From positions 276,630-340,629 of the forward strand of contig VXAU01002307.1 in the NCBI GenBank assembly GCA_013399695.1: DNA of 64,000 nt, written 5' to 3'. This document shows, piece after piece, positions 1 to 11,556 of this stretch. Both the position numbers and the translations under genes were made by a program. Origin of the DNA: Formicarius rufipectus. Its lineage: Eukaryota; Chordata; Aves; Passeriformes; Formicariidae. Numbering within the stretch: position 1 is the stretch's first letter; each line of letters starts with the position of its first letter. The notes below the pieces were generated by a model. It was not told the origin of the DNA. It made no database searches and worked only from the letters and a program-made list of their open reading frames with translations.

Positions 1-1338
1 AGCAGAGATGCTGTCCCAAATAATTTCTTTCTAAATACTTCCCACAGAAGAAGCAGGACCCAATCCCATTGGGTGCCAGTCTTCTCAGGCTGCCCCAGTC
101 CTTCCTGGCACCCAGACCTGCATGTCCCCTCGGGAGTGCAGCTGGGACTGAAGCAGCCCCCATGCTGAGGCTGGCAGCTGCCTAGCAGCAGCTGGAGAAG
201 GCAGGAGGCAGCAGGCACCATCCCCCCACACCATTCTCTGTGCAGGATGATGGCTCAAGGGTTCATTGGCACCCAAGGACCCCGGGGCCACGGACCCAAT
301 TTTCAGTAAGGGCGAGTTTTCAGCACAAGCTCAGTTTCCAGAAAAGATCGGTTCATTACTGCTGCAGCTGGATCTCTGTGGGCTGGAGGATGTTCTCCTA
401 AGGGGAGTTTCATGGAGCTGGATGGAGCTCCAGGCAACTGGAACACGCATATGGGAATGCTGACTGCAAAGAAAGCCTTAGCAAGATCAGAGGCAGACTT
501 GCTTGTCACGCCTGAAATCTCCTCCCCTGCCTGCTCCTCCTTCCTTGGTGTTTTCCTCTTCCTCCCTCTGCAAGCTAGAGTACGGATTCACAGCTTTCCC
601 AGATGCTCTAACCCAGCAGTCTCCCAGCATATCGTGGCTCCAGCCTCCACAATGCTCCCCTCCCAGAACCTTCCTTTCCCTGCTACCTCCAAGTGGGGTT
701 TCACTGCAGCCTGCTCTCCCCTTTCCCTGCCCAGTCACTCCCAGCTGTCAGGCTGATTTTCAAGCCTGAGCATCCCCCTTTGCTACTGGGCTCGGTTTTC
801 CCTCCCTTTCTCTCTGCTGAGGCTGCTGCCCATCCAAGAGGCTTTGGTGAAGCAGCATCACAGTCCTGGGCAGACTCCAGTCCTATGCTGAGTGCCCAAA
901 CTGGGCCCTGCATACTCTAGCACAACTAGGGTGCACAGAGCTGGATAACACCCAAGCACCCTCCTGTCTCACCACCATGAGGGTGGTGGGGCTGATTCTG
1001 GTGGCAAAGCCCCTCACCATGCTGTGGGACAGACAGCTGCTGCAGAGAGAGGTGGAGATGGGGGGGACTCTGTGGGGGTGGCAGTGCTGCATGACACAGG
1101 GCAGGGTGTCCAGGTACTTGCCAGTCACCAAGGACAGAGGTGCTCAGCGGGGCTGTGGCACTCAGCACCCATGATGTGGCAGGGCTTGAGCTGGCAGGGG
1201 ACAGGCATGATGGGAGCACAGTGCAGCCACGCTGGAAACTTGAGAGGAGCCTGGTGGGGAGTCCTGGGGATCCTCCAGGGACACAGAAACTGCAAACAGG
1301 GAAAGCAGCCCTGAAGTCCTGGCAACATGTGGCACCTT
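1..1338. other. Unique sequence, no gene recognised
   Basis: The stretch has several short open frames on both strands, the longest 174 codons, with no recognisable domain, no consensus exon structure and no interspersed repeat that I can identify. Confidence 0.6.
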
Positions 1339-1427
1339 GAGCCCCACTGCCACTCCTGAGCCCCACTGCCACTCCTGAGCCCCACTGCCACTCCTGAGCC
1401 CCACTGCCACTCCTGAGCCCTGCTGCC
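1339..1427. repeat. 19-bp tandem repeat, four units plus a partial
   Basis: The unit GAGCCCCACTGCCACTCCT occurs four times without a visible change from 1339 to 1414. A degenerate partial unit follows. Perfect identity between units suggests recent expansion or ongoing homogenisation. Open frames across it on the minus strand are products of the repetition, not evidence of a gene. Confidence 0.93.
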
Positions 1428-1666
1428 CCCAAGCCCTCAGTCCCTGGCACAGGACATGCTAATCCCCAAAACTGCTACACCGTGCAGCCTGAAGAGTTCT
1501 CCTCTGCAGCAGGGCCAGAGAATCATGAGCTGTTTATGGTTAGGGTGGGATCAGAAACACAGTAACCCCAGCTCCTGGAGAATGAACTTCGCTTATCCTC
1601 ACAGATGACTGGCAGAGGCAGAGATCTGCAGTGCCCTTAGCAGCTTCCCAGTCATAAAAGTGCTCT

Positions 1667-1718
1667 GTCATAGAATCACTAACTTTAGAAAAGACCTCCA
1701 AGAGCAAGTCCAGCTGTT
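1667..1718 (-). repeat. CR1 LINE, 3'-end fragment
   Basis: On the plus strand this reads as the reverse complement of a CR1 3' end: a TAGAATCACT-like start, then a diverged form of the segment that normally reads 'GGTTGGAAAAGACCTC'. Only about 50 bp is recognisable, so the copy is short and old. Confidence 0.7.
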
Positions 1719-4700
1719 CCCCTCCCAAGCTCTAGGACCCACATGTCACCTAGCTCTCCCCACAGCACCCACTGCTCTAGAGCTGAGAGCATCAGCAGCA
1801 GTGCTGAGCACTGCACAGCAGCCTTTGTCCATGGTGGGGCCCTACCTTGGTGCCAGCTCCCCAGGGCTCCAGTGTGGCTCATCGTGCTGGGCTCTTGCTG
1901 CATCCAAGGCAGAACCTTCTGCAGAGCTGCTCTTCCCACCCCCTGTGCAGTGACAGATGGATGTGCACTGCAGCTGCAGCCAGGCTGGGAGCTGGGCTGC
2001 CTTCCCAGCCCTCTGCCAGGTTCCTCACTCCCAGGTGCCCTGGGCCTGCACCACTGCCCCTGGCATGGTGGGAGGGTCCCACTGGGATGCTGGTGCCAGC
2101 CCCGTCACCCCTGTTGCCTGCAAACACCTGGCTCATACCAGGCCAGGCACTAGACTGTGCTCCTGCCAGAATCCTTCCCTGTGCATGCTCTGGCAGGGAA
2201 GGAGTGCTAGGCTTCTGCATGGGAACTGGATCCAACTGTACATCCTCACCCCAAGTTAGCCTGACACTGTCCTTCACCCCACTCATCCCTTCCACGACTC
2301 CTGGGGCAGCCAACACTGTGCCACACCAAACCACGTACCCAAGCACCCTATTAGTGTCAGTCAGCTGAGACATCCCAGCAGTGGGGGCTGAACAAAAGCT
2401 CTTTCATCAGCCCTGTCCAGGGTGATGTACCAAACGTGACACCCAGCACATCCCTGTCTCCAGAGCACGTGGCTCCGCATCACCACTTTGTCCCATGGAA
2501 GGGACAACAACAAGAAGCAGACAAGGGCTGCACACTGCAGGGCTGCATGTACCTGCAAGGCAGCAGCATGGGGAGTCCTTGAAGCCCAGCACTTACCCCA
2601 CCGTGCAGAGAGAAGGATCCTGCCATCAGAGGGCAGTGGGGACACCCAAAGCACAGGCAGGGACACCCACAGGGTCACCACCCCAGACAGACCACAGGGG
2701 CTGGCAGGGGCTGGGTTACACTGACCAGGTGTGGGCAGCCTGCTGGCAGCAGCAATGCCCGTGTAGGATCCACCAGTTTGGACACACACTGATGGAAACT
2801 CCCAGGTACACCAAGCCATCAGGAATCACAGGGGAAGAAACACAACAGACAAAGTCTGGGGACTTGCTGGGAGACTCCTTGGAGGCTCTGGCTACCAGGA
2901 TACAGGTACTGTGTGAGTGACTGTTCTGGATGCAGAGGGAGAAATCCGCATTCAGCCTCGGCTGCCCCACTGCTCACCAGTATGAGCTCTCCAAGTGGTA
3001 CACATGGGTTTGGATGCTCAACCTCACCCAAGGTGTCCTTGCACCCAAGAGTAACTGCATAGGGGGAACCAGATGGGCAGGGACTGGGTCACAGCCACAT
3101 GAGTCCTGCTCAGGGCTGCGCACCTTGCCCAGGGACTGATAAACTGGGACAGCCCAGGGGGATCTCACTCTGAAACACAGAAGCCTGCAGCATGGGAGAA
3201 CCAATAATCCCACACTTCCCAGCAAGCCCCTTTCCTCCAAAATCCTTGCCTGGTCTGTTTGCACCTGAACTGATACCCCAGCCTTGGCAGTGCAATCCCC
3301 ACGAGTCAGCCAGGCCAGGGACCAGTGGGGCTCACAGCTTTGCTGGCCCCTGCAGCTCCCTTGGGAGCAGCACTCAGGCATGACACTGTAAAGGACCACC
3401 CCACAGAAGAGCCCCCTAAATTTCTGCCATGCCACTGGGCTCAGCGAGGTCCCAGCTAATGCCTGAGTCATTCCAGTGGGATTTGGCTCATGACTTGAGC
3501 CTGAGTGTGCACCTCCTTACCCACCAAAACGACACACCAAAATGCCTCCTGGGGCAGGGAGCAGTTTGAGGACCCAGACATGCCCCCTCTGCCTGAGAGG
3601 TGCCCCCCAAGCAAGCACTGAGCCAAACTTCTGCAAAGAGGGTGCTGTTGGAGAGTGCTTCCTTGCTCCTGCTGACCCCATGACGTGGTTTCCTCACACC
3701 TTTGTGACCTTACTCAGTATAAGAGGGGACAATCTGCATCCTGCAGTGCCACCCAGAGCACGATTTGGTGACTCAGATGGGGAAATCGAGCCAGCTTCCT
3801 CAGACCACAGCAGGACACAGCTCAAGTCCTGGAAGAGGTCACAGCTAACCTGGGCTTAGGTTCTACTTCAGCATTTCAGAAAGTCCTTAGATCCCAGTGG
3901 AGGAGGCTGTGGGTACAAAGGGACTCTGACCTCATCCCTCCACCACCACCATGCCAAGCATTCTTTTGGAGGCATTTGGGAAGCTGGGGAAAGGCAGGGA
4001 GGTGGCTGTTGCATAGAGCAGTTCCAATCACAAGCCAATTCAACATTTCCTCCAGCCCAGAGTCTCTAATTTCAAGTATCAACATGTTTCTGATTAATTT
4101 GGTAGAAATCAAGCTGGTGTGGGAAAAGTAAGGGGCTGGCAAAGCCAATTCCTGCACTGGAAAGGCTGGAAAATCCATTGAAAAACATTATTGGAACTAG
4201 CACTGGGCACATTTCAGCACTGGATGTTGGTATTTGGGACCATCCTCATAGTGCACTGAGCTGCTTGGCAGCCCCCTGAGAGGGCAGGGAAGGAGAGGCA
4301 TAGTGGAAAACATGCCATTAATCCTCAATGGTTTAAATCTAAGTGAGGGCTCATCATTCCTTGTAACCACCAGCCACCAGAGGCACCTGCTGGCACCTCA
4401 GTCACACAGGGACACCACGGCCGTGCGTGCCACTGATGCCCTCCCCAGTCCAAACAGGAGGAGGAAGGATCTGGGGGAGGTCAGGGGCTATGGCATGGCA
4501 CAGCCGATCTATGCCCAAAACAGTCTTTCCCCAAAACACCCCATTTGAACCTCTTGTCCCTGTCAATATCTGCTCAGCTCTGTCCTTGGCACCTACCTCA
4601 GAGCAAGCACTGGTGGGGCTGTTATTTGAGTATTTCTGAGCTTTAGCCCAGTTCCTCACTTTTGGGATGCCTATCTCATGCTTTCTGAACACCTAAACAC

Positions 4701-5511
4701 ACCAGTGCAGGCTTCTCTCTGGTTCCTCTCTATCTGACCCTCTCTCCAGGAATGTTTGCTGGGGAGAGAGGACCAACAGCACCCCTGTGGGTACACAGCC
4801 ATGAGCCCCAGCCCCACTGGTGACACACTGAAGTGGAATCAGGACCCTAAAAGAAACCCAGTGTCCCCAGATAGGACTGAATAACAAAAACACACACAAC
4901 ACAGAACATCCTGGGATTCCACACCCCACTAAGGAGCCGAGTCAGGTGCACAGACCCACAGGACAAGGTTGGTTCCACCAGGACAAGAACACCAGGTAGA
5001 AGCCTGTCTGTGGGAGAAGACCTGCAGCCCTAAGGAGGATCTAGGACAGAGGAGGAGGAACTCTCTGCCATACATGGAAACATCTCCCTGGTACCCATGG
5101 CACAGTGTATCCCCGACTGCTGCAGAGAAGGAGATGGATCCTGTGTGGGTGCCCAGGCACTGGAGAACAAAATTTTTTTATCTTTTCCCAACACAAGGCC
5201 AGCTTGGAGGCCTCAGGGATGCTCAGACCTTGCAGGCAATGATCAAAGATAAGAGAAAAATGTATTAAAGGGCAGAAGGGATGGAAAAGGGATCACAGAG
5301 AGGGGAGAAGAAAGAGTGAGTTAGCTCAGAGCTGCAGTGGGATAGCGAGTAGCACACAGGCTTCCTGCATCGGCTCTGACCTTCCACACAGAGGACACCT
5401 CGGGACACGAGGACACGGCAGGGACTTGGGCCATGCAGGCAGAGCTGGAGCTACTTCAGAGCAAATAAATGGTGCAGAGAGGAAGGTACCCCAGGCCTAC
5501 CCCAGAACTGA
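1719..5511. other. Unique sequence, no gene recognised
   Basis: This is 3.8 kb of moderately GC-rich DNA without an identifiable repeat or exon. Short frames are present on both strands but show no family motif. The last 250 bp, next to the SINE, are somewhat richer in CpG than the rest. Confidence 0.55.
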
Positions 5512-5775
5512 CACTGCAGTGTTGTTGTTGTTGTTGTTGGCTGGACTTGGCGAACGAAGATTTTGGGCTCAGCCTGCGCAGTGGATGTTTTAGGTGAGGC
5601 ACAGTGTGCGCGGAACTGGTCCCACCCCCTTTACTCCTGAGGTTCATTTGCCACGGCCGAGCAGCTCGGACGGTGACAGCGAGTTCCTCGGGATTGGAAC
5701 CGGCGTCCTCAGAGGAGGAGCCGCCCCACAGGCGGGGGCCTACGGCACTCGGCCAACGCCCGCCGCACTGCAGTG
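5512..5775 (-). mobile_element. tRNA-derived SINE, copy 1, with target-site duplication
   Basis: The element itself is 5522-5765 on the minus strand. The 10-bp sequence CACTGCAGTG flanks it at 5512-5521 and 5766-5775; this target is itself a palindrome. Read on the minus strand, the head holds an A box (TGGCCGAGTGC, 5745-5755) and a B box (GGTTCCAATCC, 5691-5701). These are the two internal RNA polymerase III promoter elements of a tRNA, spaced as in class II tRNAs with a long variable arm. The body is about 150 bp. The tail is a run of about six CAA units, read as TTG repeats on the plus strand. By eye the copy differs from copies 2 and 3 at about seven sites each. CpG sites are largely intact, so the copy is young. 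I infer a SINE from the promoter boxes, tail and duplication together. Confidence 0.93.
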
Positions 5776-6720
5776 CAGTGAACCCCACACAACCCAACCC
5801 AACCCTCTCCAGTGCTGTCCACACTGGGGTCCTGCACCTCCCACCACACCAGATGCATGACATGCTGTACCATGCCCCTGGGTGCCACGGGACAGCGTGT
5901 GTCACACTGCACAGGGAAGCCTCCAGGGCCTACCTCTCAAGCCAAGCTCACTTCCATCTATCCTCATGTTTTCCAGTTTATCTTGGACAATGCTCCAGTG
6001 CGTGGGGTCACTCAAGAGTCCTTGGACACTCCCTGAAGCAAAGCTCCCCAGATGTACTGTCCAGACCCAGGACTCTGGCAGGCACCCATTGCGGGGAGCA
6101 TCTGCTTCACTGGAGCAGGGCTCCATTGCATAGGATGAGCTGCAATGTCATGAAGGAATGAGGCCCCCATCTCCTCTCCATGGAGAAGACAGAGAGGGAA
6201 CAGACCATGCCACTAAGCCTGGTATGGAGCAGGAACAGAGCTGCTCCACGTGCAACTACAGGAGCCCCACACACTACTCTTCTCTCCCAATGGGTTCCTC
6301 CCAGGTTGCATCCCCCAGGAGCTGGGACCCCCTCTCCCCCAGCCCTGCCCTGCTTTCGCTGCAGCACAACATGAGAAGTGCCCGCATACCAGACAACCAG
6401 TTCTGGGGAATGGATTTACTCCAGTTCTCTCCTGCTTAACATTCTTCAGATGCTCCTGTTGCCTTTCAGCAGCAATCAGCCCTCCCGCGGCTGCTTTCCC
6501 TGCCTGGTTTCTATTCAGGATGTATATATAATGTATGTTTTATATGCATCACCTGCCCCAGCTCGTGTTGCAGGCGTGGCTGCAGTGCCACGTTTGTGTC
6601 ATTCGGTGGCAGAGAGGATAAGGCGAGGTCTTCCCCTGGTGCTCTGACCCACGTGGGCTCCCAGGATTGCTCAAAAACCTGACATTATTGCTTTTCTGTT
6701 CGTATGTTACACTTGAGGGG
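5776..6720. other. Spacer between two inverted SINE copies
   Basis: This 945-bp stretch separates two SINE copies facing opposite ways. It holds no recognisable gene. The part from about 6520 to 6715 has an AT-rich TATATATAATG segment followed by GC-richer sequence and could be a decayed LTR, but I found no matching ends or target duplication. Confidence 0.5.
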
Positions 6721-6959
6721 CGGCGGGCGTTGGCCGAGTGCCGTAGGCCCCCGCCTGTGGAGCGGCTCCTCCTCTGAGGACGCCGGTTCCAATCCCCAGG
6801 AACTCGCTGTCACCGTCCGAGCTGCTCGGCCGTGGCAAATGAACCTCAGGAGTAAAGGGGGTGGGGCCAGTTCCGCGCACACTGTGCCTCACCTAAAACA
6901 TCCACTGCGCAGGATGAGCCCAAAATCTTCCTTCGCGAAGTCCAGCCAGCAACAACAAT
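6721..6959 (+). mobile_element. tRNA-derived SINE, copy 2
   Basis: The copy is full length on the plus strand: A box at 6731-6741, B box at 6785-6795, the same body as copies 1 and 3, and a short tail of AACAACAAT type. About six differences from copy 3 are visible by eye. The 3' stem-loop at 6927-6940 has one broken base pair. I see no clean target-site duplication. The flanks share only a weak GGGG-ended similarity, so this insertion may have occurred with a flanking deletion or by another route. Confidence 0.92.
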
Positions 6960-7870
6960 ATGCATCAATGCGGGGTCACCACCACACACCCAAAGCTCCC
7001 TGCATCCTCACCTCAGCCAGTCTGAGTCCCATAGCCACCATGACCCCAGCCCCCAGAGGTGCCCACAGTGCCCAGCACTGCACTGCCCACTCCCACACCT
7101 GAGTCCTCAAACACGTGTGGCCCAGCTGCCAAAGGGAAACTGGAATATGGAAATTTCCCTCCTCTGAAGTATCTCACAGATATGCAAAAGAACCAACAAG
7201 GTGTCAAAAGAAGAAGTCACAGGCAGGAGCCAGGAATAGCACCCAGGATCCTGGGCTACTAGCACTGGGAAGGACCATAGTATGGGCAGCCAGACTCACC
7301 TCAGGCTTCCCCAAAGCAGCCTTGATGAAGATAGATGGCAAGAGGTTCACAGCCTTGAACAAACTTTCCTACCTGACTCTACTCTGCTAGGAAAATACTT
7401 CACCAATCTCACTTCTGTACAAATTTATAGCAATAGCATTTGTGTCCCCATAGAACTGGGATGTCTTTGGCATTCAAGTGTCCAGACACTATGGACACCC
7501 AAACTGGGGACAAACTGAAAACTCCTCAATTACTTTCAAAAAGCAGCCAACAAGAAACCCCCACCAGGTTTCAGCTTGCTGCAGGACATGTGGTCTTCAA
7601 AAGTCCTTCAGAAGGAAAGCAGGGGCTCAAAAGCACTAACCTGGACATGCGCTGAGGACACGGATCAGCCTCTGATCCTGCTGTGAGCTACAGCATCAAG
7701 GATGGGGCCAAGGCTCCCAGAGCATTACACTTGTGGGCAGCTCTCAGAATTTCTGGCTCCAGGTGAGTGTGTCAGAACCCAGCAGGAACATGAAAAGATG
7801 CCCAAATAATACTATTGAAGCATAACAACAGTGCTTGTTCATTGAATTCAGTTGGTTCTGAACAGCTGAA
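6960..7870. other. Unique sequence, no gene recognised
   Basis: No repeat, exon or regulatory pattern stands out in this 0.9-kb interval. Open frames are short and overlapping. Confidence 0.55.
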
Positions 7871-8236
7871 TGGATTTTAGTCTGGAGAAGTGAATGTTTT
7901 GGGGAGAGCTTAGAGCCCCTTCCAGTGCCTGAAGGGGCTCCAAGAGAACTCAGGAACTCTGGACAAGGGCCAGGAGTGACAGCACAAGAGAGAATAGCTC
8001 CCCACTGACAGAGGGCAGGATTAGATGAGATATAGAGATGTCCCCTGTGAAGGTGATGAGGCCCTGGCATAGACTGCTCAGAGAAGCTGTGGCTGCCCCA
8101 TCCCTGAATATGTACAAAGGATGGGGCTTGGATCAACCTAGTCTAGTGGCAAGTGTTCCTGCTCATGGCATTAGGGTGGGACTGGATGGTCTTAAGGTCC
8201 TTTCCGACCCAAACCATTCTGGGATTCTCTGATTCA
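7871..8236 (+). repeat. CR1 LINE, 3' fragment
   Basis: The copy starts in the 'AGTCTGGAGAAG' region and runs through the CR1 landmarks 'GCTGTGGCTGCCCCATCCCT' and 'CTAGTGG' to a 'CCATTCTGGGATTCTCTGATTC' style end. It is 5'-truncated, as is usual for CR1, and carries no intact coding frame. Confidence 0.9.
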
Positions 8237-9079
8237 CAGTTGCCCCAGATGTGCAGGGGGTCATCCTTGGCAAAGGAAGGGAGGCAATCCCCACCTCTAC
8301 TGTGAATTACAGAAACACCTCCTCAGCCAGGAGCCCCCAACTCCTGAGGTGCCTCACCCTGGGAGGAGGGAGGTCACTTCATCCTCCCCCCACCTTATGT
8401 CAGGTCAGGGCAGGGCAGGGGCTGCATGTGCCTGGAGCAGCATGTCACCAGCTTCCAGGAGGTCTGGTCAAACAGGAATGGTGCTCTCATGTCAGCACAG
8501 TGATGGCTGGGTGCAGCCACTAAATCCTGTGCCCAGGTGCTGCCAGGGAGGGCACCGACAGCTGGAGCTTCCTTTGCAAGCCAAAAACATCTCTCCAGGT
8601 TGGGGCTGATATACCTGGCAGTCAAGACTTAGGAAAAGCTGATGAGGGAAAACATCTTCTCTCCTCCCATGCTGCCCTCTTTCCAGACCATTAATCCCAG
8701 CCCTGCACCAGCCCATGGCTGTCTTGAAGTGCCGCTGTGAATCATCATCAGCCAAACACTGACTCACAGGTGAGGCTCTGGATGTGGCTGCTGGCTGACA
8801 CGGGAGCCCCAGACCCTGCAGCCTCCTAAAAGGAAGCATTGCCAACCTCCTCCAGCCCCCTGCCCTCGTGTCCCCCACCCCAATACCACCTCTGCGAGTC
8901 CCGGGGGGCTGCAGCAGCCTCCCACTGTGGGGGCAGATGATACTTCAAGGGGTTATTTGAACCATTCAACACAGGGAGCAGCTCCAGCCATATCTCCCCC
9001 ACAAGCCTTTAATAGTGTCTGTGATGGAGAGGAGAGTGGGGTAAGTCTCCTCTCTCAGGGCCACAGGGATGCTCTGACG
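8237..9079. other. Unique sequence, no gene recognised
   Basis: This interval lies between two CR1 copies of the same orientation. I see no exon or repeat in it. Confidence 0.55.
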
Positions 9080-9495
9080 GCTGAAGCACTTCTGCTATGG
9101 AGACAGGCTGAGAGAGCTGCGAGTGTTCAGCCTGAGAAGAGAAGGCTCCTGAGAGACCTTAGAGCCCCTTTCAGTGTCTGAAGGGGGCTTACAAAAAACA
9201 GGAGATACTTTTTACATGGAGAGATAATGACAGGACAAGGGGGAACCATTTCAAACTGAAAAAAGAGAGATTTAGATTGGATATTGGGAAGGAATTCTTC
9301 CCTGTGAGGGTGGGCAGGCCCTGGCACAGGGTGCCAAGAGAAGCTGTGGCTGCCCCATCCCTGGAGGTGTCCAAGACCAGGTTGGACAGGGCTTAGAGCA
9401 ACCTGGGCTAGTAGAAGGTGACCCTGCCCAAGGCAGTGGGTTCCAAACAACACAAGCTCTAAGGTCACTTCCAACCCAAACCATTCTGTGATTCT
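9080..9495 (+). repeat. CR1 LINE, 3' fragment
   Basis: It begins at the 'GCTGAAGCACTTCTGCTATG' landmark and contains 'GGCTGAGAGAGCTG', 'GCTGTGGCTGCCCCATCCCT' and a 'CCATTCTGTGATTCT' end. The sequence is complete through the 3' untranslated region and is only mildly diverged, so it is one of the better preserved CR1 pieces here. Confidence 0.93.
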
Positions 9496-11063
9496 GCAAC
9501 TCTTCTCATGCACTGTCACCTGTACCAAAGCTTTATTCTCGTTGCATTAGAGAGGTGTTCTCCATGATCTCATCAAACCTCCTTCCCTCTGATTTTGGGC
9601 TGTGGTTGTCCCTGTCTTGAGCAGCTCCTTCTGCTTTCTCAGTACTTCAAGCTTTGCAGCTCCCCACAGTCCCCAGACCACTCTGACCCCTCCACAGGAC
9701 CAGCCCTGCAGAGATCCAGTAGCAGTGGCAGCTCAGCTTTACCCAGAGAAGGCAACACCAGTGGTGGGTCACTCAGCCCAGGACAGCAGCATTCTGTGGC
9801 CACCATACAACCAGAAGGAACTGCCTCCACCCCGATGAGAAACTCCCTGTTCAGGTCCATCATGTTCCAGCCTTGGTCCTTCCCAGTGGTGATCCGGAGG
9901 CCCTCAAGAGCAGAAGGCCTCCAGAGCCACTGCAGCACAGCAAAGCTGTCCAGGGAGGGCCCTGCAGCCCCAGAAGCTCTTCTCTGCTCAGACTGAAAGA
10001 GCAGAACTCAGCAGGAAGAAGCAACTGGGCACTGAGCACTGCTGGGGCCAAACCTGACGCATTCTGTTCCCCCTTCTGCCTTCAGGGTCTTGATTGTTCT
10101 CTGAGGGTCTGGTCCACCTGCCCTTGTTGCCTGTAGCTGGATGGACCTTTGGGTTCACTTCTCCTCTCTGTCTGGCTCCTGCAGGTTAGCTGGGATAGCA
10201 CAGCTTTGTGATCAGAGCACCAAGATTTACCATCTGGTGCAAAACTTTCTCAGACCCTTCATCCCCACACACTTGACTCAAGCCCCCTTTCTCTACGTCC
10301 CACTATTTTCTCCTTGTTCCTCAGATCAGTCACACAGACAGATGTTTCACCCTCCAAGCCTTTTTCCAGACAATTACAATTTCTTCTGATGTTCTCCATT
10401 TACAGTAAAGCACTTCCCCTTTGCCTCACACCAAAGGGATCTTCCAATTCCCACACACCTGGCTTCTCTGCCCAGCCAACACACTTGCACACCACAGGCA
10501 GGACTGAAGCACATGAGCACGGGCACCACCCATGAACACTCTGCAGGCAGAACTCAATTCCTGCAGGAGCAGCAGGACACTTGGGTGCTGGGAGAAGCTT
10601 TATTGTTCCCCTGCTACCATCAACCACCTCATCCCGTCCTCCCTGCAGCCACAAGGTGCTTGCAGGCATCGTCCCTCCATTCATCCATGAGCCTCACACC
10701 ACACATCCATCTGTGTGCCCGCTGCACACACGCTGCAGTCTCACAGCCACACTACCCCCAACTCACCCTTTGCCCATCACCTCCACATCTGCCACCTCCC
10801 ACCCCTTTGCCAGGAGCGATTGAAAAGGAGATGTCAGACCAACAGAGCACAAGGTTCTCTTGCCTAGCAGGATGATATGACCTCAAAAACATGACAGTAG
10901 GATCATAGAATGAGCACTTCCTCTTCACGTGGCACTTTTTTCCCCAGCCTGTGAGCAGGCTTTGCACTGGCTCAGGTGAGCTATGTCACCTTGTCCTGCC
11001 AATCACCCCCACAGCTGTCCCTCTCCATGGCAGCACAGCATCAGAAGGAGCTGGCTCCTCACT
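9496..11063. other. Unique sequence, no gene recognised
   Basis: About 1.6 kb without a recognisable repeat or exon. From about 10,600 to 10,830 the plus strand is C-rich and poor in G, which explains the long open frames there. Confidence 0.55.
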
Positions 11064-11556
11064 GAGTCCTGCATTCAGTTCTGGGCCCTAAACTTCAACA
11101 AAGACATTAAGAGGCTGGAGCATGTCCAGAGAAGGGAAATGAAGCTAGGTGAAGGGTCTGGAACACAAATCTGATGAGGAGCAGCTGAGAGAGCTGGTGG
11201 TGCTCAGCCTCGAGAAAAGGGGAAACCTTCTGACTCTCTACAACTCTCTGACAGGAGGGTGGAGCCAGGTGGGGGTCTGGCTCTACTCCCAGGGAACAAG
11301 TGACAGGACAAGAGGACATGGGCCCAGGTTGTGCCATGGGAGGCTCAGGTAGGACTTCAGGAAGAATTTCTTCATGGAAATGGTGGTCAGGCACTGGAAC
11401 ATGCCTGCACAGGGAGGTGGTGGAATCCCCATCCTTGAAAGCGTCCACAGAACGACTGGATGCGGCACTCAGTACTCTGGTCTAGTTGACAAGCTGGTGA
11501 TCAGTCAAAGGCTGAACTTGATGATCTTGGAGGTCTTTTTCTCTTTCTGTGATTCA
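11064..11556 (+). repeat. CR1 LINE, 3' fragment
   Basis: This is one of the longer CR1 pieces. It starts in the 'GAGTCCTGCATTCAGTTCTG' segment near the end of ORF2, continues through 'AGAGAGCTGGTGGTGCTCAG' and 'AGGCACTGGAACATGCCTGC', and ends 'CTTTCTGTGATTC'. It belongs to a different 3'-end variant from the 7.9 and 9.1 kb copies. Confidence 0.9.

Noticed and set aside
926..1450. A 174-codon minus-strand frame
   Set aside because: Its start region lies in the 19-bp tandem array and the rest has no motif; the repetition alone keeps it open.
6520..6715. A possible LTR just before SINE copy 2
   Set aside because: A TATA-like tract and GC-rich downstream part are suggestive, but no terminal TG/CA pair with a matching duplication was found.
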